Source: Burhinus oedicnemus (lineage: Eukaryota; Chordata; Aves; Charadriiformes; Burhinidae). Taken from it: a stretch of 64,000 nt of DNA. The position numbers and the translations under genes are program-made. Positions 1 through 10,550 of this stretch are shown in pieces (the first letter of the stretch is position 1; each line of letters starts with the position of its first letter). Under the pieces are notes generated by a model, which did not search any database, was not told where the DNA came from, and saw only the letters and a list, made by a program, of their open reading frames with translations. The stretch is taken from contig VFFE01007640.1 of assembly GCA_008921705.1 (NCBI GenBank), forward strand, positions 2,228,042-2,292,041, read 5' to 3'.

Positions 1-362
1 CCTTATAAAACTCAGCTCGAGGTTTGTCAAGCCCTTTTGGTGTTTCGGGGGGCTCGCTGTTTAAGGAGGAGGTGCAGACAGACCCAGCTCCAAGCCCTGG
101 CTGACTCTGGGACTTATCAGAGACACTTTCCAGACCCACAGAGAAAATTGCCCCCTGAAGCAGGAGGCCATAGAGCCACTATAAATATCTCCATTTGCCA
201 ATCGCTGTTTCTGGTCTCTTCCTCATCTTCCTTTGCCTGTCAGCTCTTGGTCTCTTCCCATTGCTGCTTCTCCTCTATCCCAGACTCAGGTCTGCCTGGG
301 AATGAAGATATCAGCAATAAAGATTTTTATCATATTTATTCTATAGTCCCCCTCATAGCCTT
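1..362 (+). other. Possible LTR-like segment (weak)
   Basis: The left edge has a layout that could be the promoter and polyadenylation half of a solo LTR. A TATA-box-like ATAAATA lies at about 181-187 and an AATAAA polyadenylation signal at 316-321, about 130 bp downstream, with a pyrimidine-rich stretch (about 205-290) between them. Another TATAAAA occurs at 4-10. I see no primer-binding site, no internal retroviral gene and no clear TG...CA ends or target duplication, and the left part is cut by the window edge. The same signals could arise by chance in AT-rich DNA. No coding capacity is supported. Confidence 0.2.
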
Positions 363-2477
363 ACTTCTTACACCACTCTGAGACGCAGTGAACGATTGCA
401 TGGAGGGGTTGTTTCAAGTGAGCCTCTCGGGAGCCACGGGTACTCCTGAACCTGGGGTGGTTGCCATAGAGAATCACTAACCTGTCGTTACAGAATAAAT
501 AACGTGAGAGTCAGGAGAAGGTCATACCAATCCTCTCTCTTTCTGTAAACTACCTTTAAAGTGTCTGGCCAATGTCATGTCTCACCTGCTCACCTAAAAA
601 GCCGTCTGCGTTTCTCCTCTATCTGCTTCTGATGCGGTGCAGTAAATCTGCAAGGCGATGCCGTCTCCATCATGCAGCCGCGGCATTGCCCTCTACCCTC
701 GCCGCCTCCCCAGACAACTATTCTGTGTGCGAGAAGTCTTCATTATTTCTGCTCTAAAGTAGTTCACACTTAAAGAAGAGTTATGTTATCTTTACTATTT
801 AAATTCTTTATTGCCTCCCTTTTTAGTACAAACAACAGGGCAGTGGCTACTGAGCTAAGACAACTTCAACAGGATATTTAGCCAAAGAAAATACACATCT
901 GCAATAAAGAAATATTTTTCTTCCATTCTTCATCACTGCAATTTCCTGTCAGATTTTCCAATCTATTGTTGTGTTTGTGTTTCAGCATTTTGTAACTAAT
1001 ATCACTGTCGAAGTTGCAAAGCCCTTGCATTTAAAATTATCTCTGCTGGCAGACACACCTGAAACAGATGCAAACTGTTCCTCAAAAGAACTAAATAACC
1101 TGATCTTTTCCCTTTATTTACAAAGGGGAACTGATTTTCTCCAGCCTTTTCTGGCAAAAAGGTTATTTTATCCTTTACTTTCACAGGCCGTATTTGTATG
1201 AAACCAAAGCAGTCCCTTAGGACGAAGAGAAGCAGCAGTTCCCGCCTGTCCAAACCTGGTCATTGAACAGAAATATCAGTCCACGAAGCTGATGTAGTTT
1301 AGAAACCTGACCGGTTTGAACAACAAAAGGTTGGATTTAATTACGGCTGGACCAAGTTTAGCAGTTGGGCTGGGGAGTAGAATTTCATTGTTATTTATAA
1401 AAGACACCAAAGCGCAGCATATCACGCGTCCGTCTGATGTCAGATGATCTCCCCAACGCCTGTGGAAGTTTTCATCTTTGTTCCCCTGCAGATAAGTGCA
1501 GAAAATCAGGTGGTGCAGAGAGTGGTTTTTGGAGGTTAGAGGGAGATTTGGGAGTCGGGAGAGAGAATTTGTGAGGGACTGAGACCATATTCCCAAGATT
1601 CACTATCTGAGGGAATAACCATAGTCAAAAGCAGGAAAAGGAAAACCTTTAAAAGTTCCAAAGATTGATGTTCCTTACAAGTCTTTAATTCATTGTTTTG
1701 CAATGGGAATTCCATTTCAGAAATTAAAAATTTCAAAACAGTGATGGTGTTTGAAATGGAGAAACAAAGTCAAAATGAACAGTATAATTTTCAGTTAAAT
1801 CCAATGTTCTTTATTGGCCTGAATGCTCTTGTCAAAGGAAATATATATTACTTGACAAGAGATTGTTCATTTTGGTTTGACCCCCCAAAAATATATAGTG
1901 TTTATAGATATATATAAATTTCATATATATATATAAAAATATAATATTTGATTGATTTATTTTAATCTGGGTATCAAGACAAATAGTCTCTCGTTTCTAG
2001 GCTACGAGTTAATGCAAATGTCACGAGCACGTGAGATGTGGGAAGGGACTTGGGAATCCGTTTCAATTATGTCAACTTTGGGAAGGCATGAGCTGCATTC
2101 GGAACAATACCCACATCTAACCTCTGGAAGCACAGAAATCTACAGAGCCAACTTGTTGAATCCATCAAAACAATACTTCCATTTATCCCTTTGATGGGAA
2201 ATTGTCACTGAAATAGATGCTTTGACTAAATAGTTATGTACAGCTGGTAACTAATGCATGGTTGTCTGTAGAAGCCTGAACAAGGTTTAATGAAGCTTTA
2301 TTGCTTTTCATAGAGCTCTATTGTTTTCAGCTCTATTGGCCTATATCATCTACTAAGATTATTTTAAATACTTTTGACACTTTTGCTAAAGGAAAGACAC
2401 ATCTGCTGGTCTTTGAGACCCTAGGATTCCTCCTCTCCTGGTCTGCTAGATGTGAGCCTACTGCTTTTCCCATTTAG
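363..2477. other. Unassigned AT-rich sequence
   Basis: No gene, RNA or recognisable repeat is seen apart from the TA-rich low-complexity tract near 1.9 kb. Open frames here are under 110 codons and lie in competing frames. Confidence 0.6.
1888..1947. repeat. TA-rich low-complexity tract
   Basis: Runs of TA/AT dinucleotides interrupted by short A or T stretches, for example at 1908-1915 and 1923-1935. This looks like a decayed (TA)n microsatellite. Confidence 0.75.
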
Positions 2478-2640
2478 GGGTCCAGCCATCAATGAGGATG
2501 AAGGCGTAATTCCAGTGCGCACTTCGGGTATGAGCACAGCTGGTTGTTCAGTTCAGTACAAACAGAGAACCACACCTTTACCAACACCTGCAGAAATAGA
2601 AGCAGCAAAATGTCACGTGGACTTCAATAGCATTGATGGC
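2478..2640 (+). other. Exon-like segment, product unknown
   Basis: A good 3' splice-site context (pyrimidine tract then TTTAG, AG at 2476-2477) is followed by an open frame whose first ~55 codons have a protein-like composition: charged and small residues, with the peptide GPAINEDEGVIPVRTSG near its start and TPLPTPAEIEAAK further on. The frame stays open to 3006, but after about 2640 it becomes rich in Phe, Cys, Ser and Leu and looks non-coding. No convincing GT donor marks the right end. I do not recognise the product. It could be an exon of a large gene, a decayed pseudogene piece, or chance. The end coordinate is approximate. Confidence 0.25.
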
Positions 2641-5600
2641 CCCATCCTGTGCTTTCCTCTCCAGTTCGTCAGGCTTCGAGTTTATTCCCATTTTATACCC
2701 TTCTGCTTCTTCATTTTTTCTGCATGTTCTTCCTCCATCCAAGCTTTCTTTGCCCTTGTCTCTTCACAAATAAACAATTTACACCTAATTTTTTCCCCTT
2801 ATTGGCCCCAGTTTTGCCAAATCTGCACCCAAATACATTATTTCTGTTACGGTTACTCATGTAATCTCAGCCCTATCTGCTCTTACTGCTGCTGCTATGT
2901 GGGCACTATCTGTAACCCTCGCAAGACACTGCTCCCCAAAAGGCCCTCAGCACCCCTCTCCACGTATTTGTGGGGTTTGGCTGCCTCTCACCTGACTCCT
3001 CTTTAACCACTCATGAAATCCATCCATCCCTGCAAACTTTGGTCAACTTCTCACACTGTAGTTTGTAATGTCCTGTGGTTTCTTGTGTCGTGTCCAGTGT
3101 TTTTTCTTGCCTAACCTTAGGGCAGAGCCTAGTCACCTGGCTTGCATACCTCACCAAACTTCTCCTCCCTAAGTTTTTATCGCCTACCTTTAAGGCTTGA
3201 TCCAAAACCTACCAATCTCAAAAGCTACCTTCCATGAGCCTTGGATGGAATCTTTAATGCTGCTGCCTAACTTTGAAAGACAAGTGGGAACTTTTAATAC
3301 TAAAAGAGCAGAGTGAACAATTTTTCGCCACCATCTGGGGACAAGTCATTTTCTCTGATCAGTAGAAGCAACCTTCCACCTGAAGCAACTCTAATAATTG
3401 GGAATCAGATACCAGGTCCATCTGCTTAATGTGTTGATTCTTTGGTTTGACCATCTGGCACTCAGGTAGAGGTGGATTAAAAACATGATCTTTACAATAA
3501 AATTGATTCCCCTTGGGTTAAATTCCCCAGGTAACTATAGTATCATTATTTTTACAGTGCCTGTGTTTGACTTTCAGACTAGAATATCCTGATTTAAAAC
3601 TGTATAAGCTACATGTGTTACATTTGTTTTTAATTCCTGACTAGAAAACAGTGGAAAATGCTCATTTCTGACATTCCATGCCTCTTAAAATCATCACAAA
3701 AATTCTACTGATTTCTGAGGCAACAAGAATGATATCAAGATATCAGGAGCTCTTCAGAAATGAGAACTAATGGAATTAACATTTTGCATTGACAGGGTTG
3801 ATTCCTTTTTAGTTGACATTACTGTATCTGTAAGGGTGTAATTAACTCATTAATTCAGACATAAGGATACTACCTAATTAGGTACACAGAATAGTCCCAG
3901 AAAATCTTTAGAAAAAAGTTTGTATCCAGGACTCCCATTTTATAAAATACTATTCATTTAAAATCAGTTGAATTATTTTTCTTTGTGGGTAAGGATAGTG
4001 TTTCCAGGATCAGGGTTCGGCTGAGATCAGTATCTATTTCTGGTGTCCACAAGAAAAATTGGAAAAGACAATGCATTGGGCGAACACTGGCATATTGATT
4101 TTACGTCTTAATCTCTTGGCGTTGATGACATTACATAGTCCTATGGTTTCTAAACGCAGTCCCCTTTCCCCTCTTGCCCTCCAAAACTGGTAATGTAGTC
4201 TTTAAAATATTAACAAGGAAGAAAAGCACTACATCATTAAAAGCAAAGTTATTCTTTCTCTTTTGTGAAATGTTAGGCTCTGACATTTCTGAAAATTGTC
4301 TCTTTAAACAAAGTTTGCAAATGCATTTCTTTGCTTGCATATGTATCAAGTTCCACAGCTTTGTAATCACTGGATTCTTGCCATAAAAAATAAAAGCCTA
4401 TAAAATAATTAGGAAGTACACAAGCTAATAATAAACATTAGATTTTTAAATGGGTTTTAATTCAATTATTGCAATCTGATTATATACGTTCAAACTAACT
4501 TTTCACGAGTCAGCTTTTTCCTACATGTGGCTGTCCATGGCAAAAAAAAAAATTTTCTCTTCCTGAAAAAGATATTAACAAAATGCACAAAAAGAAAAAG
4601 CCTCTGGAGATAAGTGTTTCTCAGACTGTTAGTGAAGCATAAGTTTAATCAAACAGTGGAAAAGGTGTGGTAGGTTCTGGAGTCCTGTTATTCAGTACTA
4701 AAACATGGCTATCTTGATTGCAGAGGGAGGGTTATGATGAGTCCAAGAAAATACAGACAGGAAGAGATCAAATTTGAGATCGAGAGCTGTACAGCTTGTC
4801 CAGACTGCGATAAATCAATCTCAGTTAGCTTGTGTTTCTAAGTCTAGACAACTGTGGAAGGCAGTAGGGGGTGAAAGAAATGCTCAGCTAGATGACCTCA
4901 AGCAAGGATGCGAGCTTTTGTAAGATCTGTAGCAGTAGGCACCAGTTCCCTCATAAGCGAGATGGTCAGAGAAGGAAGGGTAAAGAAGAAAATGCAGATA
5001 AATAAACAGCAAGTGGCACACAGGACATCTGAATGTTAATTAATTTTTCAGTGTAAATATTGGACATTTCCAATGGTCTAAATAAGCCCAAATTCAACCA
5101 GAAGAAGGGTTAATTTTCTCTTACCATATGTCATATACAGGAGTACCAGCTTTACCAATGACTGACAGTAGATGGTGAAAATCAAGAGAAATCTAGTTGA
5201 ACTCTACAGAAAAACTGGAATTTAAATTTATAATGAAAAGTGTTCATGAAATAAGTTCAGCCCAGGTTTTACCAACTCAACCACAGCCTACATAAAACTT
5301 TTGTTGGGCGGACACTGAACAGCTGTCCAGATGTGTTTAAATGATAGATCACTAGACATCAGGGCTCACAAACCTGGAATGCTCCAGCAGGGTTAGGACA
5401 CTATCCATTCCTTGCTGGGTTTGGTACCCTTACATGTTGTACTCCAAAGAGCATGATCCCAGTTGTTCATGGATCTTAGGGCTTCTACGGAGCTCAGTGG
5501 AAGTTCCATTAGTTTAAGTATGCTTTTTGTAGGAAGCAAGTGTGTAGCTTCACAATGGAACCTGGAAAAAAGTTCACTTGACAGTAAATAACTCCCACCA

Positions 5601-8600
5601 GCCTTCATAGGCCTTTCCAAGCAGAAAAGAAGTTAAATAATCCATGAGTAGATGACATAATAAGCACATTTATGAGTATATCTCTGGCTCAGTTTCTTTA
5701 CTCTCTTGAGTGTTCCTGGGTAGTAGGTCTGGGAATGGCCAGTATGGCCCAGTAGGCTGCTACGCCTCTGCAATTATATCCAACTTCTCCGCCAAGCTGC
5801 GTGTTCTCTCTGTCTTGCTCACACCTCTCTCTTCCTTCTTCATAGCCACTCTCTTCCTTCCTTGCTTTCCCCCTCAGATAAACCAAGCTGTTCAAAGTTT
5901 GACACTTCCTGGTGCCTTCTTCCTTCTCACCTTACAGTCTTGCATCTTCTGGTTCCCCCAGCTCCCCAAACACACACATGGTTTCACAGCCACTGTGGTT
6001 TTCAAGAGCTGTACTGATATTGTAGTTTGTTCTGCTGCTGCTGAAATTTCAGGGTTCAGATTCAGTCTCCTTCTCCCTCAGTCCTCACCCATCTCACTGT
6101 CCAGTCTACTCCTACCCAAATGAGAGTCATCCAGGCTCACCAACGTTTTTCCTGACCCTGGAGACAGATGGCACAGCCCTGACAGCCTCCAGCAGCTTTC
6201 CCACGCAGCAAAGTCTTCGTCTTCAAATACACAATCAGAATTCCTAATTTATTTAGAAACAAGTTATCCAACTCATTGCATTCTTAAACACTCAAAAAAT
6301 TCTATAAAATGAATGAGGCTTGCAGTATACATGATGGGGCAATGAACCGTCAAGTTTTATCAGCGCAGCTTTACAGAGAATCATGTAACTTGTGGCTTTA
6401 CTATTCCCAAGGATGCCGTTGTCCCAAATCCGTGCCACTGAAAACCTTATGCCGTACAGCACCATGGTTTCGTGTAACACCCCCTATCACTCGGTATAAT
6501 GGCTTACTTCTTCAGGTCCTGTAAATCTGCACTGGCTCATTTAATTCAGTGGAGCATCTGAACTGCCTGAAACCCACACTTGAAACATGAGTGTACGTTT
6601 TTAAATGTATACAAACTCCCCTGCAAATTAATTCATTTCCCTGAGGGGTCCCTTCTAGACCAACGTTCCTAAACAGAATTCATTATTTGCAAAATATTTC
6701 ACAGATCTACACAGACGGACTGTTCTGGTTCACAGTTTAAGATTAATGATTATGACTGTTGTTTTAACTTTTAACTGAGTATGTGTGTACTACAAAACTT
6801 GCCTACCTTCTCGTTCCAATATAGAAAAATGAGGAAAGCGCTAAACATGCAAATAAAGATATTTTTTTTTTAAATCACACCTCTTTCCCTTTCAATAAAA
6901 TAACATTGGGGGTTTTTAAGATAAGGAAAGATTATCATTTTAATGTAACTCCTAAAGTAAACTACTTTTTTTAAAAAAAACCCCAACAACTCTTCTTAAT
7001 ACTCCTAATAATCCTATTCATGTTCTCAGATGAAATAATAAAAGCTGCTAATTTTTTTCACAATGTTCATTTTGTAATCAAAATCCTCCTCTGAAGAATT
7101 ATCAGAGATGCTGCCATGTTTGTGAAATGTAGGCCTCATTGTATTAAGATAAAGGAGGTTCCTATTCATGCCACAGATTGCTTGTCTTTTGAGATATATT
7201 TTGTAGTCCATTTAGTCCATTTCCATAGCATGAAAAGAACAGAGAATTGCAATTAAGTGCAGTAGCGTATACAACACTATAATCATAATTGCTAGAATTA
7301 TGTTCACAATTTTCCTCACATGTTTTGCAGATGCTTTCTCTTTTATCCACATGCCATGTAGTTCATGTTCCCATTTTGTAGAAGTTGCCATCAATTTGTT
7401 GCCACATGTTTTATGTGTCACCGTCGTTTTTTTCTCTCCTCCTTTGTGGAGGAGAACAAGGGTCTGATTCACTAGAAATGTCCTGCGGATTCCATTGTTT
7501 CTCCGGTTCTCCGAGCCCCGAGGGGTACCTTTCATTCCGCATCTGGTTTGTCATTTGCTCAGCCGTGTACCGGATTATCCACTTGAAAAGCAACTGCACC
7601 GATTGTGGGCTCAGCCCATCAGCCTGAAAGTTCAAAAAGTGCGAAGTACTTCTCCCCAGGAGCAAACTGCGAAATGTATTCGAGATCGGAGGTTTTATTA
7701 ATTACAAGTGGCATTTTGTACGCCTCCTGCTGAAGCCTGCCGTAGTGCTGTAAGTGGCATCATTTGTGCCAATTTATAATGTAAAACGCAAGGTCTCCAT
7801 CCGGCTTTAGTGTTAGTTACAGCGTCCTAGGTGGGATTTTGTTATTCAAAATTCATAATATCTCAGGATCAGGATTTTTTTTTTTTTCCTTGCTAAAACA
7901 ACTCTACGGCAAGTTAGAATTGACACCGTAACTCTTGGTTGTTACTACTGGCTGCTCACCTTCTAGAGGAGGACGTGTAGCAGACTTCACCATCTGTGAA
8001 ATGATGGAGGGAAGACATGCAATAGGCAGAGTAAAGCATCAAATGGCATTAACAGCTCACACGGGCACTAGACCTGGACTAAAAGTCTGGCTCTATCGTG
8101 CCTCCAAAGAACTGGAACTTTTCCACTAGGCGGCCAAGAGCTTTTGTTTGATCGCAGGGATTGAAAAGACCAGGCTACAGAGACCTTTCTGCATCATTTC
8201 TCTGCTTCCTCCCTTCCACCCAGTCTGTAAAGCGTTCTGCATATTTTCTTCAGCTTTTATTTTCCCAATTTATTATTTTTTTTTAATATTTGCAGACTCT
8301 CTCTGCCAAGAAATGCGACACTGCCGGGATTTCCTCTTGCATCCAGAAAAATCTGCAAATATATCGGTGCTAACAATTTTGAGACTTTTTTTAGTGGATC
8401 AGGTTTACTAGATTCAGAGCACTTGAAACATCTGGGACGAGAAATGAGACAAGCGTTTCCAGTGACTGACTTCTCCCCCATAGTCTCTGTGGCTGATGTA
8501 ATCCCATTTTCTTAACATCTTCTTCCTATCATCTCGAAGTCCTCTGCAAAAAAGAAATCAAAGGTTACATGTGCACCTTTTAATGGACACATACCAGTCT

Positions 8601-9059
8601 TACTTTTTCTTCCCGGAGGTATCTTTTGTACAAAGTTAGTTAGATCTTTAAAGCTTTGCGCGTTTTCTTGCTCTGTTTTTCATTTAAACTCTTGACTGGC
8701 AGGCATTTCCTTAGGTACACCTTTTAGTCTCTTAAGAAATAATTTGTCAAAATCAAAGCGAAATCGGGTTTTCATAGTGCTATTTTATCCTTCAGGAATG
8801 CATTCATGTTCCATGTTTATATTCTTTATTTATCATAGCTAAATGCATAAAACATTAACACTGAAACAGGATCCTTGAGGGACAGCGAGTTGAAAGAGTA
8901 GTTTGGGATGGAGAGAGGGAAAGCATCCAAGAAGGGAGATTTGATTTACTTAGTTACCATAACAGCCGAAACACAGCAAACATTTTACAAGGAGCCACAG
9001 TGTTTTTACGCTGGAGTCAGCAGAGCCCCCAACAAAAGATGAGCAGAACTGGTGCTCAC
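2641..9059. other. Unassigned sequence with short chance frames
   Basis: I see no supported gene or classified repeat. A pyrimidine-rich stretch runs from about 5760 to 5960. Between 7020 and 7760 frames are open on both strands. One minus-strand frame read from about 7750 to 7630 looks protein-like (see findings), but it is broken by a stop and has no recognisable family. The rest is ordinary AT-rich DNA with short homopolymer runs, such as A runs near 4540 and T/A runs near 6865 and 6970. Confidence 0.55.
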
Positions 9060-9223
9060 CGGAGCCGTGTACTTCCAACGCGTGCCAGAAGCGGAGCACC
9101 TGGTTGGGTTCACTGGCAAAGGTCCTGGTGGGATCCTGAGGTCTGAGAGCTGCTCCTCCTGGTCGCTGGGAGTCCAGTCGTGAGCTGTGCATTCCGATCT
9201 CAGCATTTCTTAAGGCTTACGCC
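9060..9223 (-). other. Exon-like segment bounded by splice-like sites
   Basis: Read on the minus strand, this GC-richer 164-bp block is preceded by a 3' splice-like site (TTTCACAG, AG at 9225-9224) and followed by a strong 5' splice-like site (G|GTGAGC, GT at 9059-9058). Two reading frames are open through it. One starts with ATG at 9206 and gives a peptide containing AHDWTPSDQEEQLSDLRIPP. The other contains EPNQVLRFWHALEVHGSG. Neither matches a family I know. It could be an exon of a noncoding RNA or an unrecognised gene, or a coincidence of splice motifs, which are common. No flanking exons were found. Confidence 0.2.
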
Positions 9224-10451
9224 CTGTGAAATGCAACCCGTGTTGAGATATGTGCTTGGGAATAATACAGGTTATTTGCAAACATATAAAGCGTGGAACA
9301 GGATGCTTGAGGCAGGATAGTGATATTTCTTGTTACCGTATCTTCAGCCTCAGCTTTTCAGTCTTTAGTCTTTGGTCTTAACCCTCATATCTGTCCTCTA
9401 AAGCAGAAAAACATTTTCACGCTCATTTTACAAATAACAACAATTAAGGTAGAAAATTAAATCTATTTCCTGTCTTAAGCGTGAAGGAAATCGGCACAAA
9501 AGCTGGCTTGCGATTCCTCACTCCCAATCTTATACACAGGTGACCTCAACCCCCTCCTTAACAGGGTACAAGCAACGGAGTGCTTCTGCACTGCCAGTCC
9601 CATCCTTGTGCTCCATTCCCAGTGTTATCTACAATGGGAACCAGGATAAAATAGCCATTACAGCAACTTGGAAGTAACCCCATTCAAAATACATTTGCTT
9701 CCGCGTCTGCCTTGGCTGTAGAGGCGAAATAGGAATTTATGTCTGGCAATTTTCTGCATCACAATGCTGCTCCTTTAGAGGCTGAAGGTAAACTTCTCTG
9801 AAATTACTCAGCTATTTTGTGCCGCCACTGCAAACTTGTCCCTAATTTGCTCTTTACAAACACCTGTCTACTGGAAATGTGTTTAGGAAGGAAGGAAGGA
9901 AGGAAGGAAAGATTAGTTGAAAATTTGGAAAACTGTGTATACTAAGTAGTCTAAGTACTGAGAGACAAAAACAGTGTTTTCCAGGGGAAAAAAAAATAAA
10001 AATGTTTTTTTTCTTTATGTCCTAGAGTTTCTTTCCTCTAAAAACAAGTTATCCACAGAGAAAGGTCAGTCTGGCAGGAAGCCTATTGCCTAGGAAAATA
10101 CCTGTTTCTCTACAGGTCTTTGGGTGGGGGTTTTTTTTGACCCCAGGATCTAAGGTTAGCCAATCATTAGACTACATTAAATAAAAAGGTGCTTCTGTTG
10201 CATTTTGCACTCGTTCAAAACAAAGAAGAAAGAGGCTGCATTTTCCCTGTGAAAAGTCACTAAACTATTTTTTATCCCATGTTACAGGGCTGTAAACAAA
10301 ATAGTTTTGTAGTATTCCTTTCATTTATGAATGCTGAGAAATTTCAAAGCTAAACCCATAAAGTTCTGGATTTGCTTCATTGAAGTGACCTGTATTTTGA
10401 CATCACATCAAGCAAAAAAATCCACTTTTACTGGCAGTGTGTGGAGAGGCT
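9224..10451. other. Unassigned sequence with one microsatellite
   Basis: Apart from the GGAA array near 9.9 kb, I see nothing that can be assigned. Short A runs and T runs occur near 9988-10010 and 10131-10138. Confidence 0.6.
9885..9909. repeat. (GGAA)n microsatellite
   Basis: About six uninterrupted copies of the tetranucleotide AGGA/GGAA. Arrays of GGAA can bind ETS-family factors, but this one is short. Confidence 0.9.
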
Positions 10452-10550
10452 GTCTAATGGAAAGAGGTCTGACCTGGGCTTCAGAAGATCTGTATTCATT
10501 TTCCCTTTCAGCTACAGACTCGGTGTGATTTCATCTGAAAAATACACCAA
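10452..10550 (+). repeat. MIR/CORE-SINE-like remnant
   Basis: From memory of the MIR consensus, the order of segments fits: a TAATGGAAAGAG-like start, GACCTGGGCTTCAGAAGATC in place of the usual 'gacctgggttc' block, then a shortened part ending in GTGTGATTTCATCTGAAAAAT, which corresponds to 'tgtgtgacct...tttcctcatctgtaaaat'. The middle appears to have lost bases. Such copies are very old, tRNA-derived and non-mobile. A repeat-library search would settle it. Confidence 0.5.
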
